From assembly GCA_009783295.1 (NCBI GenBank), contig WRHK01000020.1, forward strand, positions 1-61,186: 61,186 nt of DNA, written 5' to 3'. Position numbers and translations under genes: made by a program. The notes under the pieces were generated by a model that saw nothing but the letters and a program-made list of their open reading frames with translations, searched no databases and was not told the DNA's origin. Below, in pieces: positions 51,595 through 60,304 of the stretch. The number at the start of each line of letters is the position of its first letter. The stretch's first letter is position 1. Source of the stretch: Promicromonosporaceae bacterium. Lineage in GTDB: Bacteria > Actinomycetota > Actinomycetes > Actinomycetales > Cellulomonadaceae.

Positions 51595-53019
51595 ATGTCC
51601 CTGCACGTCACCCCACCCGGCGACGCCCGAGCGTCGCACCCCTTCACAGCCGTCCTGCACACCGTCGGCACGGCGGTGGCCATCGGCCTCCTCGTCGGCA
51701 TCGTCATCGTCGCCCTCGTGCGGCCCAACGGCGCCACGGCGTCCGCGCACGGGCACGGCGGGACGGGCGTCGAGCCCGCCGCAGCGGCCGCGCCCGTCAG
51801 CTTCGACATCGAGCTCGGCGACCTCTACATCAAGCCGTCCAAGATCGACGTCCCGGCCGGGGCCGCGGTGACCCTGCACGTCACCAACGCCGGCTCCCAG
51901 GACCACACCCTCGCCCTCGAGGGCAACGACCCGACCACGGTCAAGCCCGGCACCTCGGAGGTCATCACCTGGGCCCCGCTGACCAGCTCGACACAGGCCT
52001 GGTGCACCGTCCCCGGCCACAAGGACGCCGGCATGGTCCTCGACGTCAACGTCACGGGCGGGTCCGCGCAGGCCAAGCCCGCCGCCACCGGCACGACCAC
52101 GACCGCGGAGACGGCGAGCGCCAAGATCGACCCCACGGCCAAGCCCGCCGCCGACTGGCAGCCCTACGACCCCACGCTGAAGCCCGCCCCCGACGGCACC
52201 ACGCACGAGGTGACCCTGCACGTCACCGAGAAGGCCATCGAGGTCGCCCCGGGCGTCACCCAGCAGCTGTGGACGTACAACGGCACCGCGCCAGGCCCGG
52301 TGCTGCGCGGCAAGGTCGGCGACATCTTCAAGGTCACCGTCGTCAACGACGCGAAGATGCAGCACTCGATCGACTTCCACGCCTCGAAGGTCGCGCCCAA
52401 CCTCCAGATGCGGCCCATCGACCCCGGCAAGTCGCTCGTGTACGAGTTCCAGGCCAAGTACGCGGGCATCTTCTCCTACCACTGCGGCGTCGCTCCGATG
52501 ATCCAGCACATGGGCAACGGCATGTTCGGCGCCGTGATCATCGACCCGCCGAACCTTCCCAAGGTGGACAAGGAGTTCGTGTTCATCCAGTCCGAGCTGA
52601 ACCTCGGCCCGGAGGGCCAGCCGATGGACCTCACCAAGATGATGACGGGCAACAACGACGCCGTCGTCTTCAACGGGTACTACAACCAGTACGCATTCAA
52701 GCCTCTGCACGTGGAGCCCACCGATCGGATCCGGGCCTGGGTCGTGAACCTCGCCGTGAACGAGGACCTGTCGTTCCACGTCGTCGGGTCGATCTTCGAC
52801 ACCGTCTGGAAGGAGGGCGCCTACACGCTGCGCCGGGACAACCCGGAGCACGGCGGGTCGCAGGCGCTCGACCTGGGCAGCACCCAGGGCGGCTTCGTCG
52901 AGTTCACCCTTGAGACCCCTGGCCAGTACACGTTCGTCGGGCACCAGATGCGCAACCTCTCCCGTGGCGAGGCCGGCGTGTTCGTGTCGGGCGACGGCGG
53001 AGCAGGGAGCGCGCACTGA
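51595..53019 (+). CDS. nirK: NirK-like copper nitrite reductase with N-terminal cupredoxin domain
   Basis: A 474-residue membrane-anchored protein. After one transmembrane helix (LHTVGTAVAIGLLVGIVIVA), residues about 60-155 form a plastocyanin-like domain with His in DHTLALEG and WCTVPGHKDAGM. A Thr/Ala/Lys linker leads to a two-domain NirK-like core: HSIDFHASKVAPN (type 2 ligands), FSYHCGVAPMIQHMGNGMFG (type 1 Cys/His/Met), and VNLAVNEDLSFHVVGSIFDTVW. It would reduce nitrite to NO, with the fused cupredoxin as built-in electron donor. ATG 51595 follows GGAGC; an in-frame start at 51547 is possible. Confidence 0.78.
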   Translation: MSLHVTPPGDARASHPFTAVLHTVGTAVAIGLLVGIVIVALVRPNGATASAHGHGGTGVEPAAAAAPVSFDIELGDLYIKPSKIDVPAGAAVTLHVTNAGSQDHTLALEGNDPTTVKPGTSEVITWAPLTSSTQAWCTVPGHKDAGMVLDVNVTGGSAQAKPAATGTTTTAETASAKIDPTAKPAADWQPYDPTLKPAPDGTTHEVTLHVTEKAIEVAPGVTQQLWTYNGTAPGPVLRGKVGDIFKVTVVNDAKMQHSIDFHASKVAPNLQMRPIDPGKSLVYEFQAKYAGIFSYHCGVAPMIQHMGNGMFGAVIIDPPNLPKVDKEFVFIQSELNLGPEGQPMDLTKMMTGNNDAVVFNGYYNQYAFKPLHVEPTDRIRAWVVNLAVNEDLSFHVVGSIFDTVWKEGAYTLRRDNPEHGGSQALDLGSTQGGFVEFTLETPGQYTFVGHQMRNLSRGEAGVFVSGDGGAGSAH

Positions 53020-53480
53020 TGAGCACGAGCACAGTGACCAACGCCGTCGGGGTTGCCCCCGCACCCACCGAGCGGTGGGACGCGCTCACGCTGACCGCGG
53101 CCGTCGCGTCGCTTGCGGCCGGCCTGGCGCACTACGCCGCCATCGGGCTGCACCTGCCCGACGAGGTGGTCGCAGCCGTCCTGTTCACGATCGTTGGCGG
53201 GGCCCAGATCATCTGGCCGACGCTCCTGGGCAGCGGCCGCAGATGGGTGCTCCTCGCGGGCATCGTGATCAACGGGGCCAGCGTGGTCGCCTGGACGCTG
53301 AGCCGCACCGTCGGCCTTGCCCTCGGCCACGAGAGCGAGGTCGAGCCCGTCGGGCTCCTCGACGCCGGCTGCACCCTGGCCGAGCTCGTCGTCGTGGTGG
53401 CAGCCGTGGTGCTGCTGCGGCGACGCCTGGCGCGGACCCCGGCGCCCGGCGGTCCGGAGGACGCGCCCGACGCCGACTGA
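53019..53480 (+). CDS. hypothetical four-helix membrane protein of the copper/nitrite module
   Basis: A 153-residue protein with four hydrophobic segments (for example LAAGLAHYAAIGLHLPDEVV, VVAAVLFTIVGGAQIIW and LAELVVVVAAVVLLRRRL) and no catalytic motif. Its ATG overlaps the nirK-like stop by one base, so the two are co-translated. It may be an electron-transfer or assembly partner. A strong hairpin follows. Confidence 0.7.
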   Translation: MSTSTVTNAVGVAPAPTERWDALTLTAAVASLAAGLAHYAAIGLHLPDEVVAAVLFTIVGGAQIIWPTLLGSGRRWVLLAGIVINGASVVAWTLSRTVGLALGHESEVEPVGLLDAGCTLAELVVVVAAVVLLRRRLARTPAPGGPEDAPDAD

Positions 53481-53489
53481 TCAACACAC

Positions 53490-53525
53490 GGGCTGCCCGA
53501 CGCGGGACCACGCGTCGGGCAGCCC
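53490..53525 (+). terminator. strong terminator
   Basis: A perfect 15-bp stem (arms begin GGGCTGCCC and end GGGCAGCCC) with a 6-base loop, 10 bases after the stop. No T-run. Confidence 0.75.
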
Positions 53526-53550
53526 GGCCCATGAGCACGAGGATGGGACC

Positions 53551-54291
53551 ATGGAATCCATGGCAGAGCCTCCGGTGGACGACGTGTCGGCACGAGATGC
53601 CGGCGCGTCACGCGTCGCGCTCCTGAAGGCGCTGCGCACGGCACGGCAGGCCCAGACCGTGCAGGAGCTCGCGGCAGCCCTCGGGCTCCACCCGAACTCC
53701 GTACGGTTCCACCTCTCGCGGCTCGCGGCCCACGGCCTCGTCACCGAGACCCAGGCACCGCCCGCAGGCCGCGGCCGGCCCCGCCTGGTCTACGCGGCCA
53801 CCGAGCCGGCACCCGCCGTACCGACTTCGGCCTCCGGACCGCACGGCCACCAGCTGCTGGCCACGGCCCTGTCCGCACACCTCGCCCACACCGTCCCGCA
53901 TCCCGAGCAGATCGCCGTCGACGCGGGGACGCAGCAGGGTCGCGCGCTCGTCGCACGCGACCCCGCTGCACCGCCCGCAACCGCCGAGGAGGGCAGGGCC
54001 TTGCTGACGACCCTGATGCGCGACCAGGGGTTCGGCCCCGAGTGGGACCCCGACGGCGAGCGCCTCTGGCTCCGCACCTGCCCGTTCCGCCCGGAGGCCG
54101 ACGTCGAGCCCAATGTCGTGTGCAACGTGCACCTCGGGCTCATGCGCGGCGCGCTCGATGCCGCGGGCGCACCGCTCGAGGTCACGTCGCTCGACGCGGC
54201 CCCGGCCCCGCACCCGTGCCTCGCGATGGTGCGAGCCGTCAGCGAGCGGATCGGTCGGTCACGTCCCGGCGGTACTGCCGGACGTCGGTGA
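53551..54291 (+). CDS. winged-HTH regulator with Cys-rich sensor domain
   Basis: A 246-residue regulator. The N-terminal winged helix (about 20-90; TVQELAAALGLHPNSVRFHL, then SRLAAHGLVTE) matches the ArsR/DeoR/SufR-type group. The C-terminal domain has Cys residues in LRTCPFRPEA, NVVCNVHLGLMRGAL and HPCLAMV, in the spacing used by Fe-S-binding regulators of the SufR family. It could sense NO, O2 or metal and control the copper/nitrite genes upstream. ATG 53551 follows GAGGA. Its last 53 bases overlap the convergent aldo-keto reductase gene. Confidence 0.8.
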   Translation: MESMAEPPVDDVSARDAGASRVALLKALRTARQAQTVQELAAALGLHPNSVRFHLSRLAAHGLVTETQAPPAGRGRPRLVYAATEPAPAVPTSASGPHGHQLLATALSAHLAHTVPHPEQIAVDAGTQQGRALVARDPAAPPATAEEGRALLTTLMRDQGFGPEWDPDGERLWLRTCPFRPEADVEPNVVCNVHLGLMRGALDAAGAPLEVTSLDAAPAPHPCLAMVRAVSERIGRSRPGGTAGRR

Positions 54292-55264
54292 TCGCCGCGG
54301 GGTCGCCGACCATGTCGAGCCGGCCGACGTCGATTCCGGGCGGGACGATCCTGTCGATCTGGTCGAGGACGTCGTCGGGGAGGACGACGTCCATGCCGGC
54401 GATGTAGTCGTCCAGGTGCGCCATCGTGCGCGGCCCGAGGATCGCCGAGGTGACGGCGGGGTGCGCGATCGCGAACGCGATGGCCAGGTGGCTGAGCCTG
54501 ATCCCGGCCTGGTCGGCGAGCACGACGAGCTGCTCGACGACGTCGATGCGGCGTTCGTCGGTGAGGTGGGTGAACACCCGCGCGCGACGCAGGTCGGTCG
54601 GCTGGCCGCGGCGCACCCGGCCGGTGAGCATGCCCTGCGCGAGCGGGCTCCAGACGAGCACACCGACTCCGTATCGTTGCGCTACCGGCAGCACCTCGCG
54701 CTCGATGCCGCGGTTGAGGATTGAGTAGGTGGGCTGCTCGGTGCGCAGCGGCTCCAGGCCGCGCCGCTCGGCGGTCCACTGGGCCTCGACGATCTGGGAG
54801 GCGGGCAGGGTGGACGTGCCGAACGCTCGGACCTTGCCGGCGCGGACCAGGTCCGTGAGGGCCGAGAGCGTCTCGCCGACGTCGGTCGCCGGGTCGGGAC
54901 GGTGCAGCTGGAACAGGTCGATGTGGTCGGTGTCGAGCCTGCGCAGCGAGTCCTCGACGGCGGTCATGATCCAGCGGCGGGAGGCGCCCCGCCGGTTCGG
55001 GTCGTCCCCCATCGGCAGGCCGAACTTCGTGGCGAGGACGATCTCGTCCCGGCGCCCCTTGATCGCCTTGCCGACGATCTCCTCGGACTCGCCGCCGGAG
55101 TACATGTCGGCGGTGTCGATGAGGTTGATCCCGGCGTCGAGCGCCTTGTGGATGATCCGGACCGACTCCTCGTGGTCCGGGTTGCCCATAGCGCCGAACA
55201 TCATGGCGCCGAGGGCGTAAGGGCTGACCTGGAGGCCGGTGCCTCCGAGCGTGCGGTACCTCAT
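54239..55264 (-). CDS. aldo-keto reductase
   Basis: A 341-residue NADPH-dependent oxidoreductase of the AKR superfamily. Catalytic tetrad residues are in NLIDTADMYSGG (Asp, Tyr), VLATKFGLP (Lys) and DLFQLHRPD (His); the C-terminal cofactor segment is AILGPRTMAHLDD. ATG 55264 has a GAGGAG ribosome site; upstream in-frame sequence lies next to the MFS gene stop. It follows the Bcr-type MFS gene by 10 bases, suggesting one operon, and overlaps the HTH regulator tail to tail. Confidence 0.9.
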   Translation of the reverse strand: MRYRTLGGTGLQVSPYALGAMMFGAMGNPDHEESVRIIHKALDAGINLIDTADMYSGGESEEIVGKAIKGRRDEIVLATKFGLPMGDDPNRRGASRRWIMTAVEDSLRRLDTDHIDLFQLHRPDPATDVGETLSALTDLVRAGKVRAFGTSTLPASQIVEAQWTAERRGLEPLRTEQPTYSILNRGIEREVLPVAQRYGVGVLVWSPLAQGMLTGRVRRGQPTDLRRARVFTHLTDERRIDVVEQLVVLADQAGIRLSHLAIAFAIAHPAVTSAILGPRTMAHLDDYIAGMDVVLPDDVLDQIDRIVPPGIDVGRLDMVGDPAAITDVRQYRRDVTDRSAR

Positions 55265-55274
55265 GGTGCTCTCC

Positions 55275-56513
55275 TCACTCTCCGGCCGCGGATGCGGCGT
55301 GCTCGTCACGGTTCACGTGCGCGACCAGCGCGAGGGCCGCGAGCAGCGCGGCCCCGCCCATCGCCGCGGCCGTCCCCGTTCCGTCGTTGCCGAGCAGCCC
55401 GACCACCGGCGCGACCAGCGCGCCGACGCCGAACTGGATCGCGCCGACCACCGCGGCCGCCGTCCCCGCGGCCTGCCCGTGCCGGGACATCGCCAGCGCG
55501 CTCGTGTTCGGGACCACCAGCGAGCTCCCGGCGAGCATCACCATGACGGGGACGACGAAACCGCCCAACCCGCCGATTCCCGTGGCCTGCAGCCCCACGC
55601 CCGCCGCGGCTGCGGCGACCATCACCACCAGGGCACCGCCGGCGACCTGCAGGGGCGCGAACCGGCGCAGCAGCCACGGGTTGAGCTGCGCCCCGGCGAT
55701 CATCGCCGCCGCGCACACGCCGAACGCCAGACCGAACTGCTGCTGGTCGAGCCCGTACTGGCCCTGGAGCACGAAGCTCGCGCCCGCGACGTAGGAGAAC
55801 GACGCCGCGAAACCCGCCCCGGTCGCCAGCGCGAGCAGCACGAACGGCGCGTCCCCCAGGATCGAGCGGTAGGCACGCACGCTGCTGCCGACCCGTGCGC
55901 TCCGGCGCCGGTCCGCGGGCAGCGTCTCCGGCAGCGCGAACGCCGCGACGCCGAGCAGCCCGGCGCCGAGCAGAGCCAGCGTCGCGAAGGCCCACCGCCA
56001 CGACCCGGCCAGCAGGACCGCGCTGCCCAGCATCGGGGCGAGGATCGGCGAGGCCCCCATCACGAGCATCAGCCGGGAGAGCACGGTGGCCGCGGCGCGC
56101 CCGTCGAACAGGTCGCGGACCACGGCCATCGCGACGACCGCGGCGGCCGCGCCGCCGACACCCTGCAGCACCCGCAGCACGCTGAGCACCCCGATGTTCC
56201 ACGCGACGACCGACGCCAGCGACGCGACGACGTGCAGCGCGACGCCCCAGATCAGCGGCCGACGACGACCGAGGGCGTCGGACAGCGGGCCGATGACGAG
56301 CTGGCCGAGGCCCAGCCCCAGCAGCGTGCCCGTCAGCGTGAGCTGGACGAGCGTGTCGGTCGTCTTAAGGTCGGAGACGATCGCCGGCAGGGCCGGCAGG
56401 TACAGGTCCATCGTGAGCGGGCCGAGCGCGACGAGCGCGCCGAGGACCACGACGGTGCGGAGAAGCCCGGGCCGCGGTGGGGCGGCCGGCGGGGTACTGA
56501 CGGTGACGGTCAT
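55275..56513 (-). CDS. Bcr/CflA-type MFS multidrug efflux transporter
   Basis: A 412-residue transporter with 12 hydrophobic segments. LTMDLYLPALPAI in helix 1, GLGQLVIGPLSDALGRRRPL (motif A), and the RVLQGVGGAAAAVVAMAVVR stretch in helix 4 (motif C region) place it in the drug/proton antiporter Bcr/CflA group. ATG 56513; an in-frame TTG three codons upstream is less likely. Probably co-transcribed with the aldo-keto reductase. Confidence 0.87.
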   Translation of the reverse strand: MTVTVSTPPAAPPRPGLLRTVVVLGALVALGPLTMDLYLPALPAIVSDLKTTDTLVQLTLTGTLLGLGLGQLVIGPLSDALGRRRPLIWGVALHVVASLASVVAWNIGVLSVLRVLQGVGGAAAAVVAMAVVRDLFDGRAAATVLSRLMLVMGASPILAPMLGSAVLLAGSWRWAFATLALLGAGLLGVAAFALPETLPADRRRSARVGSSVRAYRSILGDAPFVLLALATGAGFAASFSYVAGASFVLQGQYGLDQQQFGLAFGVCAAAMIAGAQLNPWLLRRFAPLQVAGGALVVMVAAAAAGVGLQATGIGGLGGFVVPVMVMLAGSSLVVPNTSALAMSRHGQAAGTAAAVVGAIQFGVGALVAPVVGLLGNDGTGTAAAMGGAALLAALALVAHVNRDEHAASAAGE

Positions 56514-56651
56514 CGTTCTCAACCTCTCGGGTCAGGAACCCTCCCGTGTGGAGGGCTTCGCGATGGCCCTACCGTCACGCCCGCCCGACCCCGCTCGCGT
56601 CGGCGGACGTCGCCTAACGTGAGGCGGTCTCGCCTAGGCGACGGCGCGCGT

Positions 56652-59384
56652 TCAGCCGAGGTCGACGTCGCGCAGCTGACGGCGCGAGGTGATGCCGAGC
56701 TTCGGGAAGATGCTGCGCAGGTGCGCGTCGACGGTGCGCGGGCTCAGGAAGAGCCGGGCGCCGGCCTCCTTGGACGTCGCGCCGGTCGCGACGAGCCGGG
56801 CGATGCGCAGTTCCTGGGCGGTCAGGTTGTCGACAGGCTGAGCGGCGCGCGTCCGGGGGTGCTCACCGGTGACACGCAGCTCGGCGGCGGCCCGGGCGGC
56901 GAACCCGCCAGGCCCCGCCAGGGACAGCTGCTCGTGGGCGGCGCGGAGCTGTTCTCGTGCGTCGCGGCGCCTGCCCTCGCGGCGCAGGTGCTCGCCGTAC
57001 AGCAGCCGGGTCCGGGCGAGGTGGGCGCGCATGCGCGTGCCGCTCAGCTGCGCGACCGACTCGCGAAACAGGTCGTCGGCGTCCGCGCCGTCGGTGGTCA
57101 GGGCCCGGCACCGCGCGGCCACTCCGAGAGCCCACGGGGACCCGGTCGCGCGCGCCTGCGACTCGAGCTCCGCGACGGCTCCGGCAGCACGTCCCGGCCG
57201 CCCGCAGCGGACGGCCGCCTCGACCAGCTCGGGCAGGGCGAGCGACGCATGGACCATCTCGCCCGCGTCGCGTGCCCGCTCTGCCGCCTCCAGCGCTGCG
57301 GTGTGGTCGCCGAGGCCGTTGTGCAGGACCGCCAGCGCGTAGTCGGCGATCGACAGGGCGGTGCCCTCGCCACGCCGCGTGCCGGCTTCCACGCTTGTCC
57401 GGCTCAGCGCGAGAGCCTCGTCCCTGTCCCCGCGCCAGGCCGCGTCGATGAGCCTGGTGTGCACGATGGGGGCGCCGCGGGTCGCGCCGAGGATGCCGTC
57501 CGCCTCGTCGAGGAGGTCCGCCACGCGGCCCGGCTCCCCCGCGTGGACCAGCACGGCGGCCTGGAAGTTGAGGGCGATCGGCAGCGAGGTGACTTCTCCG
57601 GCCCGCCGCGCGTGCTCGACGAGGTCGGCGGCGAGGGTGTGCAGCAGGGTGTCGTCCCACAGTGCCATCGCCGTGTGGCAGGCGAGCCACCGGCGGCGCA
57701 GCGTGCCGTCGGCCGGCCCGGGCGTCCGCTCCGCGAAGGCACGCTGTGCGTGCCGAAGCGCGGGAACGGCAGCGGCGTACCCGCGCAGGTGGTAGGCGAC
57801 GAGGCCGTCGAGTAGCAGGTCGGCAGGACGCGGGGCAGCGGGCGGCGCCGGCGCTCCGAGCGCGGCCTCCGCCACGCCGACGACCCCCCCGCCTCGGGCG
57901 AACCGGCCGGCCATCATCGCGGCGTCGACGGCGTCCAGGTAGGTGTCACGCGACAGCTCGGCGTCCAGCGGCGCGAGAAGCGCGGCAGCGCCGAGCATCG
58001 GGCCCAGCGCCTCGTTGCCGCGGCTCGTGTGCGCGACGACGCGGGCTCTCAGCAGCTCGGCCCGGGCGCGGCGCAGCGCGTCGAGCGGACCGGCCGTCGC
58101 CACCGCGAGCAGGTCGAGCGCGGCGGCCGCGGCGCCCGCCTCGTGCTTGGCGAAAGCTGCGTCGAGCGTCCGGGCGGCCCGGCCGGCCGGGTCGGGAGTC
58201 AGCTCGGCGGAGCGCTCCAGGAACACGGCCGCAGCGCCGGGCCCGCCCAGCGCCCGCGCACGTCCGGCGGCGAGCTGCAGGTCGGCGGCGATCTGCTCGT
58301 CGGTGCCGAGCACTGCTTGCGCCTCGTGCCAGGTGCGGCGGTCCCGGCCGGTCGTTGCGTCGGTGGCGCTCGCGATGGCGGCGTGCACCCGTCGGCGATC
58401 GGCCGGCGCGGCGGCCCGGTAGACCGCCGACCGTGCCAGCGGGTGGGCGAACCGGACCCGGGTTCCGAGGTCCAGGAGTCCGCCAGCCTGCGCCGTCTCG
58501 GCGTCCAGCGCCTCGATGCCGAGCCGCGTCGCGGCCCGCCAGAAGAGCGCAAGATCGCCCGTGGGCTCCGCGGCAGCCACCAGCAGGGCGAGGCGGGCGG
58601 CCGGGGGCAGGTCGGCCGCCTGACGCCGGAACTCCTCTTCGATCCTTTCGGGCACGCTTAGCGCGTCCGGGAGCCCGAACCCGCCGGCGAGACCGGCCGG
58701 GCCGGCGTGCCGTGCCAGTTCCCTGAGCGCGAGCGGGTTGCCTCGGGCCTCGGCGACGATCCGATCGCGGACGGTGTCATCCAGCGGTGCGCGCACCTCG
58801 GCCGACAGGAGTGCCCGGGCATCGGCGTCGGGCAGACCGGAGAGGGTGAGATCGGGCAGGCCCGCCAGGACCCTCCCCGGTTCGCCTCGTGCGGGCTCGC
58901 GCAGCGCGACCACGAGGGCCACCGGCTCGGCCTCCAGGCGCCGGGCCGCGAACGCGATCGTCTGCAGCGAGATGGTATCGAGCCACTGCGCGTCGTCGAC
59001 GAGGCACAGCAGCGGGCGCTCTGCGCTGGTTTCGGCCAGGAGGCTCAGGGTGGCCAGGCCCACGAGGAACGGGTCGGGCCGCTCGCCCGACTCGCGCCCC
59101 AACGCGACCGACAGCGCGGTCCGTTGGGGCGCGGGCAGGGCGTCCAGGTGGTCTAGGACCGGGGCACAGAGCCGGTGCAGACCGGCGAATACGAAACCGC
59201 CCTCCGCCTCGACGCCCACGGTCCGCAGCACCCGGAACCCGTCGCCTGCCGACTGCGCATGCTCCAGGAGCGAGGTCTTGCCCATGCCGGCCTCGCCGCG
59301 CACCAGCAGGACGGCGCTCCGGCCGTCGCGCGCACTCGCGACCAGCCGCTCGATCGCCTCGCGCTCGGCCTGACGTCCCCGCAC
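56652..59384 (-). CDS. LuxR-family LAL-type regulator
   Basis: A 910-residue large ATP-binding regulator of the LuxR family. Residues 1-25 lead into Walker A RGEAGMGKTSLL; Walker B-like LLCLVDDAQWLD lies near residue 125. A long helical middle region with TPR-like character follows, then the C-terminal GerE helix-turn-helix (LTAQELRIARLVATGATSKE, RTVDAHLRSIFPKLGI). These are typically activators of catabolic or antibiotic genes. GTG 59384 has a TACGCT box 6 bases upstream, which decides the start over a longer frame. It lies just downstream of the second SDR copy. Confidence 0.9.
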   Translation of the reverse strand: MRGRQAEREAIERLVASARDGRSAVLLVRGEAGMGKTSLLEHAQSAGDGFRVLRTVGVEAEGGFVFAGLHRLCAPVLDHLDALPAPQRTALSVALGRESGERPDPFLVGLATLSLLAETSAERPLLCLVDDAQWLDTISLQTIAFAARRLEAEPVALVVALREPARGEPGRVLAGLPDLTLSGLPDADARALLSAEVRAPLDDTVRDRIVAEARGNPLALRELARHAGPAGLAGGFGLPDALSVPERIEEEFRRQAADLPPAARLALLVAAAEPTGDLALFWRAATRLGIEALDAETAQAGGLLDLGTRVRFAHPLARSAVYRAAAPADRRRVHAAIASATDATTGRDRRTWHEAQAVLGTDEQIAADLQLAAGRARALGGPGAAAVFLERSAELTPDPAGRAARTLDAAFAKHEAGAAAAALDLLAVATAGPLDALRRARAELLRARVVAHTSRGNEALGPMLGAAALLAPLDAELSRDTYLDAVDAAMMAGRFARGGGVVGVAEAALGAPAPPAAPRPADLLLDGLVAYHLRGYAAAVPALRHAQRAFAERTPGPADGTLRRRWLACHTAMALWDDTLLHTLAADLVEHARRAGEVTSLPIALNFQAAVLVHAGEPGRVADLLDEADGILGATRGAPIVHTRLIDAAWRGDRDEALALSRTSVEAGTRRGEGTALSIADYALAVLHNGLGDHTAALEAAERARDAGEMVHASLALPELVEAAVRCGRPGRAAGAVAELESQARATGSPWALGVAARCRALTTDGADADDLFRESVAQLSGTRMRAHLARTRLLYGEHLRREGRRRDAREQLRAAHEQLSLAGPGGFAARAAAELRVTGEHPRTRAAQPVDNLTAQELRIARLVATGATSKEAGARLFLSPRTVDAHLRSIFPKLGITSRRQLRDVDLG

Positions 59385-59390
59385 AGCGGC

Positions 59391-59396
59391 AGCGTA
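59391..59396 (-). promoter_or_regulatory. -10 box of leaderless promoter (LAL gene)
   Basis: TACGCT on the minus strand, 6 bases before the GTG at 59384. Confidence 0.45.
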
Positions 59397-59407
59397 GTGG
59401 TCCCCCG

Positions 59408-60304
59408 TCAGTTCGCGGCGCGCCGCCCCTGGTCGACCGCGGCCCGCGGGAACCGGACGCCGGTGAGCGCTTCCGACTCCGCCCACACGCGCGCGGCGAC
59501 CTCCGGGTCGCCGGCAGCAGGGGCCGCGGCGACCACCCTGGCCGGCCCGCGCACTCCGAACCACCGCGGGGCAGCGAGGCTGCCGCCCGGGACGTCGCCG
59601 AGGGCGGCCAGCAGCGTGGGGCGGGCCCCGCCGGCGGGGCTCTGCGCGAGCAGCCGCGTGCCGAGCCCGAACGCCAGGTCACCGGCTCTGCTGCCGGTGG
59701 ACACCGTGAAGTCCGTCGCCGCCCACCCAGGGTCAGCCGCCGTCGCGAGCACGGGCGAACCCGCCGCGGCAAGCCGCCGCTGCAGCTCCGCGGTGAACAG
59801 CAGGACCGCGAGCTTGGACTGTCCATAGGCACCGAACGGCGTGTAGGGCCGGTGCTCCCACTGCAGGTCGTCGAAGTCGATCCGCGCCCCGCGGTGCGCG
59901 CTCGACGTCACCGAGACCACACGGCCCGTGATCCGGCCCAGCAGCAGGTTCGTCAGCGCGAAGGGGCCGAGGTGGTTCACGCCGAGCTGGCGCTCGAACC
60001 CGTCCGCCGTCTCCTGGCGGGTCGAGCTCATCGTGCCCGCGTTGTTGACCAGCAGGTCGACGCGGCCTGGCAGGCCGTCGGCGAACGCGCGGACCGAGGC
60101 GAGCGAGCCGAGGTCGAGCGGACGTACTTCGACGTCGCCCAGCATCGCCGCTGCCGCGGCACGGCCCTGCTCCTGGTCGCGGACGGCGAGGACCACGTGG
60201 GCCCCGCGCTCGGCGAGCACGGCCGCGACCGCGCGGCCGATGCCCCGGCTGCCGCCGGTGACGACGGCGGTGCGACCGGACAGGTCGGTGAGGCGCGCGC
60301 TCAC
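59408..60304 (-). CDS. SDR-family oxidoreductase (copy 2)
   Basis: A 298-residue SDR nearly identical to the gene at 18233-19105: TGGSRGIG cofactor motif, NNAGTM, YGQSK active site, and the same DQEQGRAAA and LGSLASVRAFADGLPG blocks with scattered substitutions. The C-terminus differs, extending as LTGVRFPRAAVDQGRRAAN. GTG 60304 overlaps the quinone oxidoreductase stop by 4 bases exactly as in copy 1. Confidence 0.9.
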   Translation of the reverse strand: MSARLTDLSGRTAVVTGGSRGIGRAVAAVLAERGAHVVLAVRDQEQGRAAAAAMLGDVEVRPLDLGSLASVRAFADGLPGRVDLLVNNAGTMSSTRQETADGFERQLGVNHLGPFALTNLLLGRITGRVVSVTSSAHRGARIDFDDLQWEHRPYTPFGAYGQSKLAVLLFTAELQRRLAAAGSPVLATAADPGWAATDFTVSTGSRAGDLAFGLGTRLLAQSPAGGARPTLLAALGDVPGGSLAAPRWFGVRGPARVVAAAPAAGDPEVAARVWAESEALTGVRFPRAAVDQGRRAAN

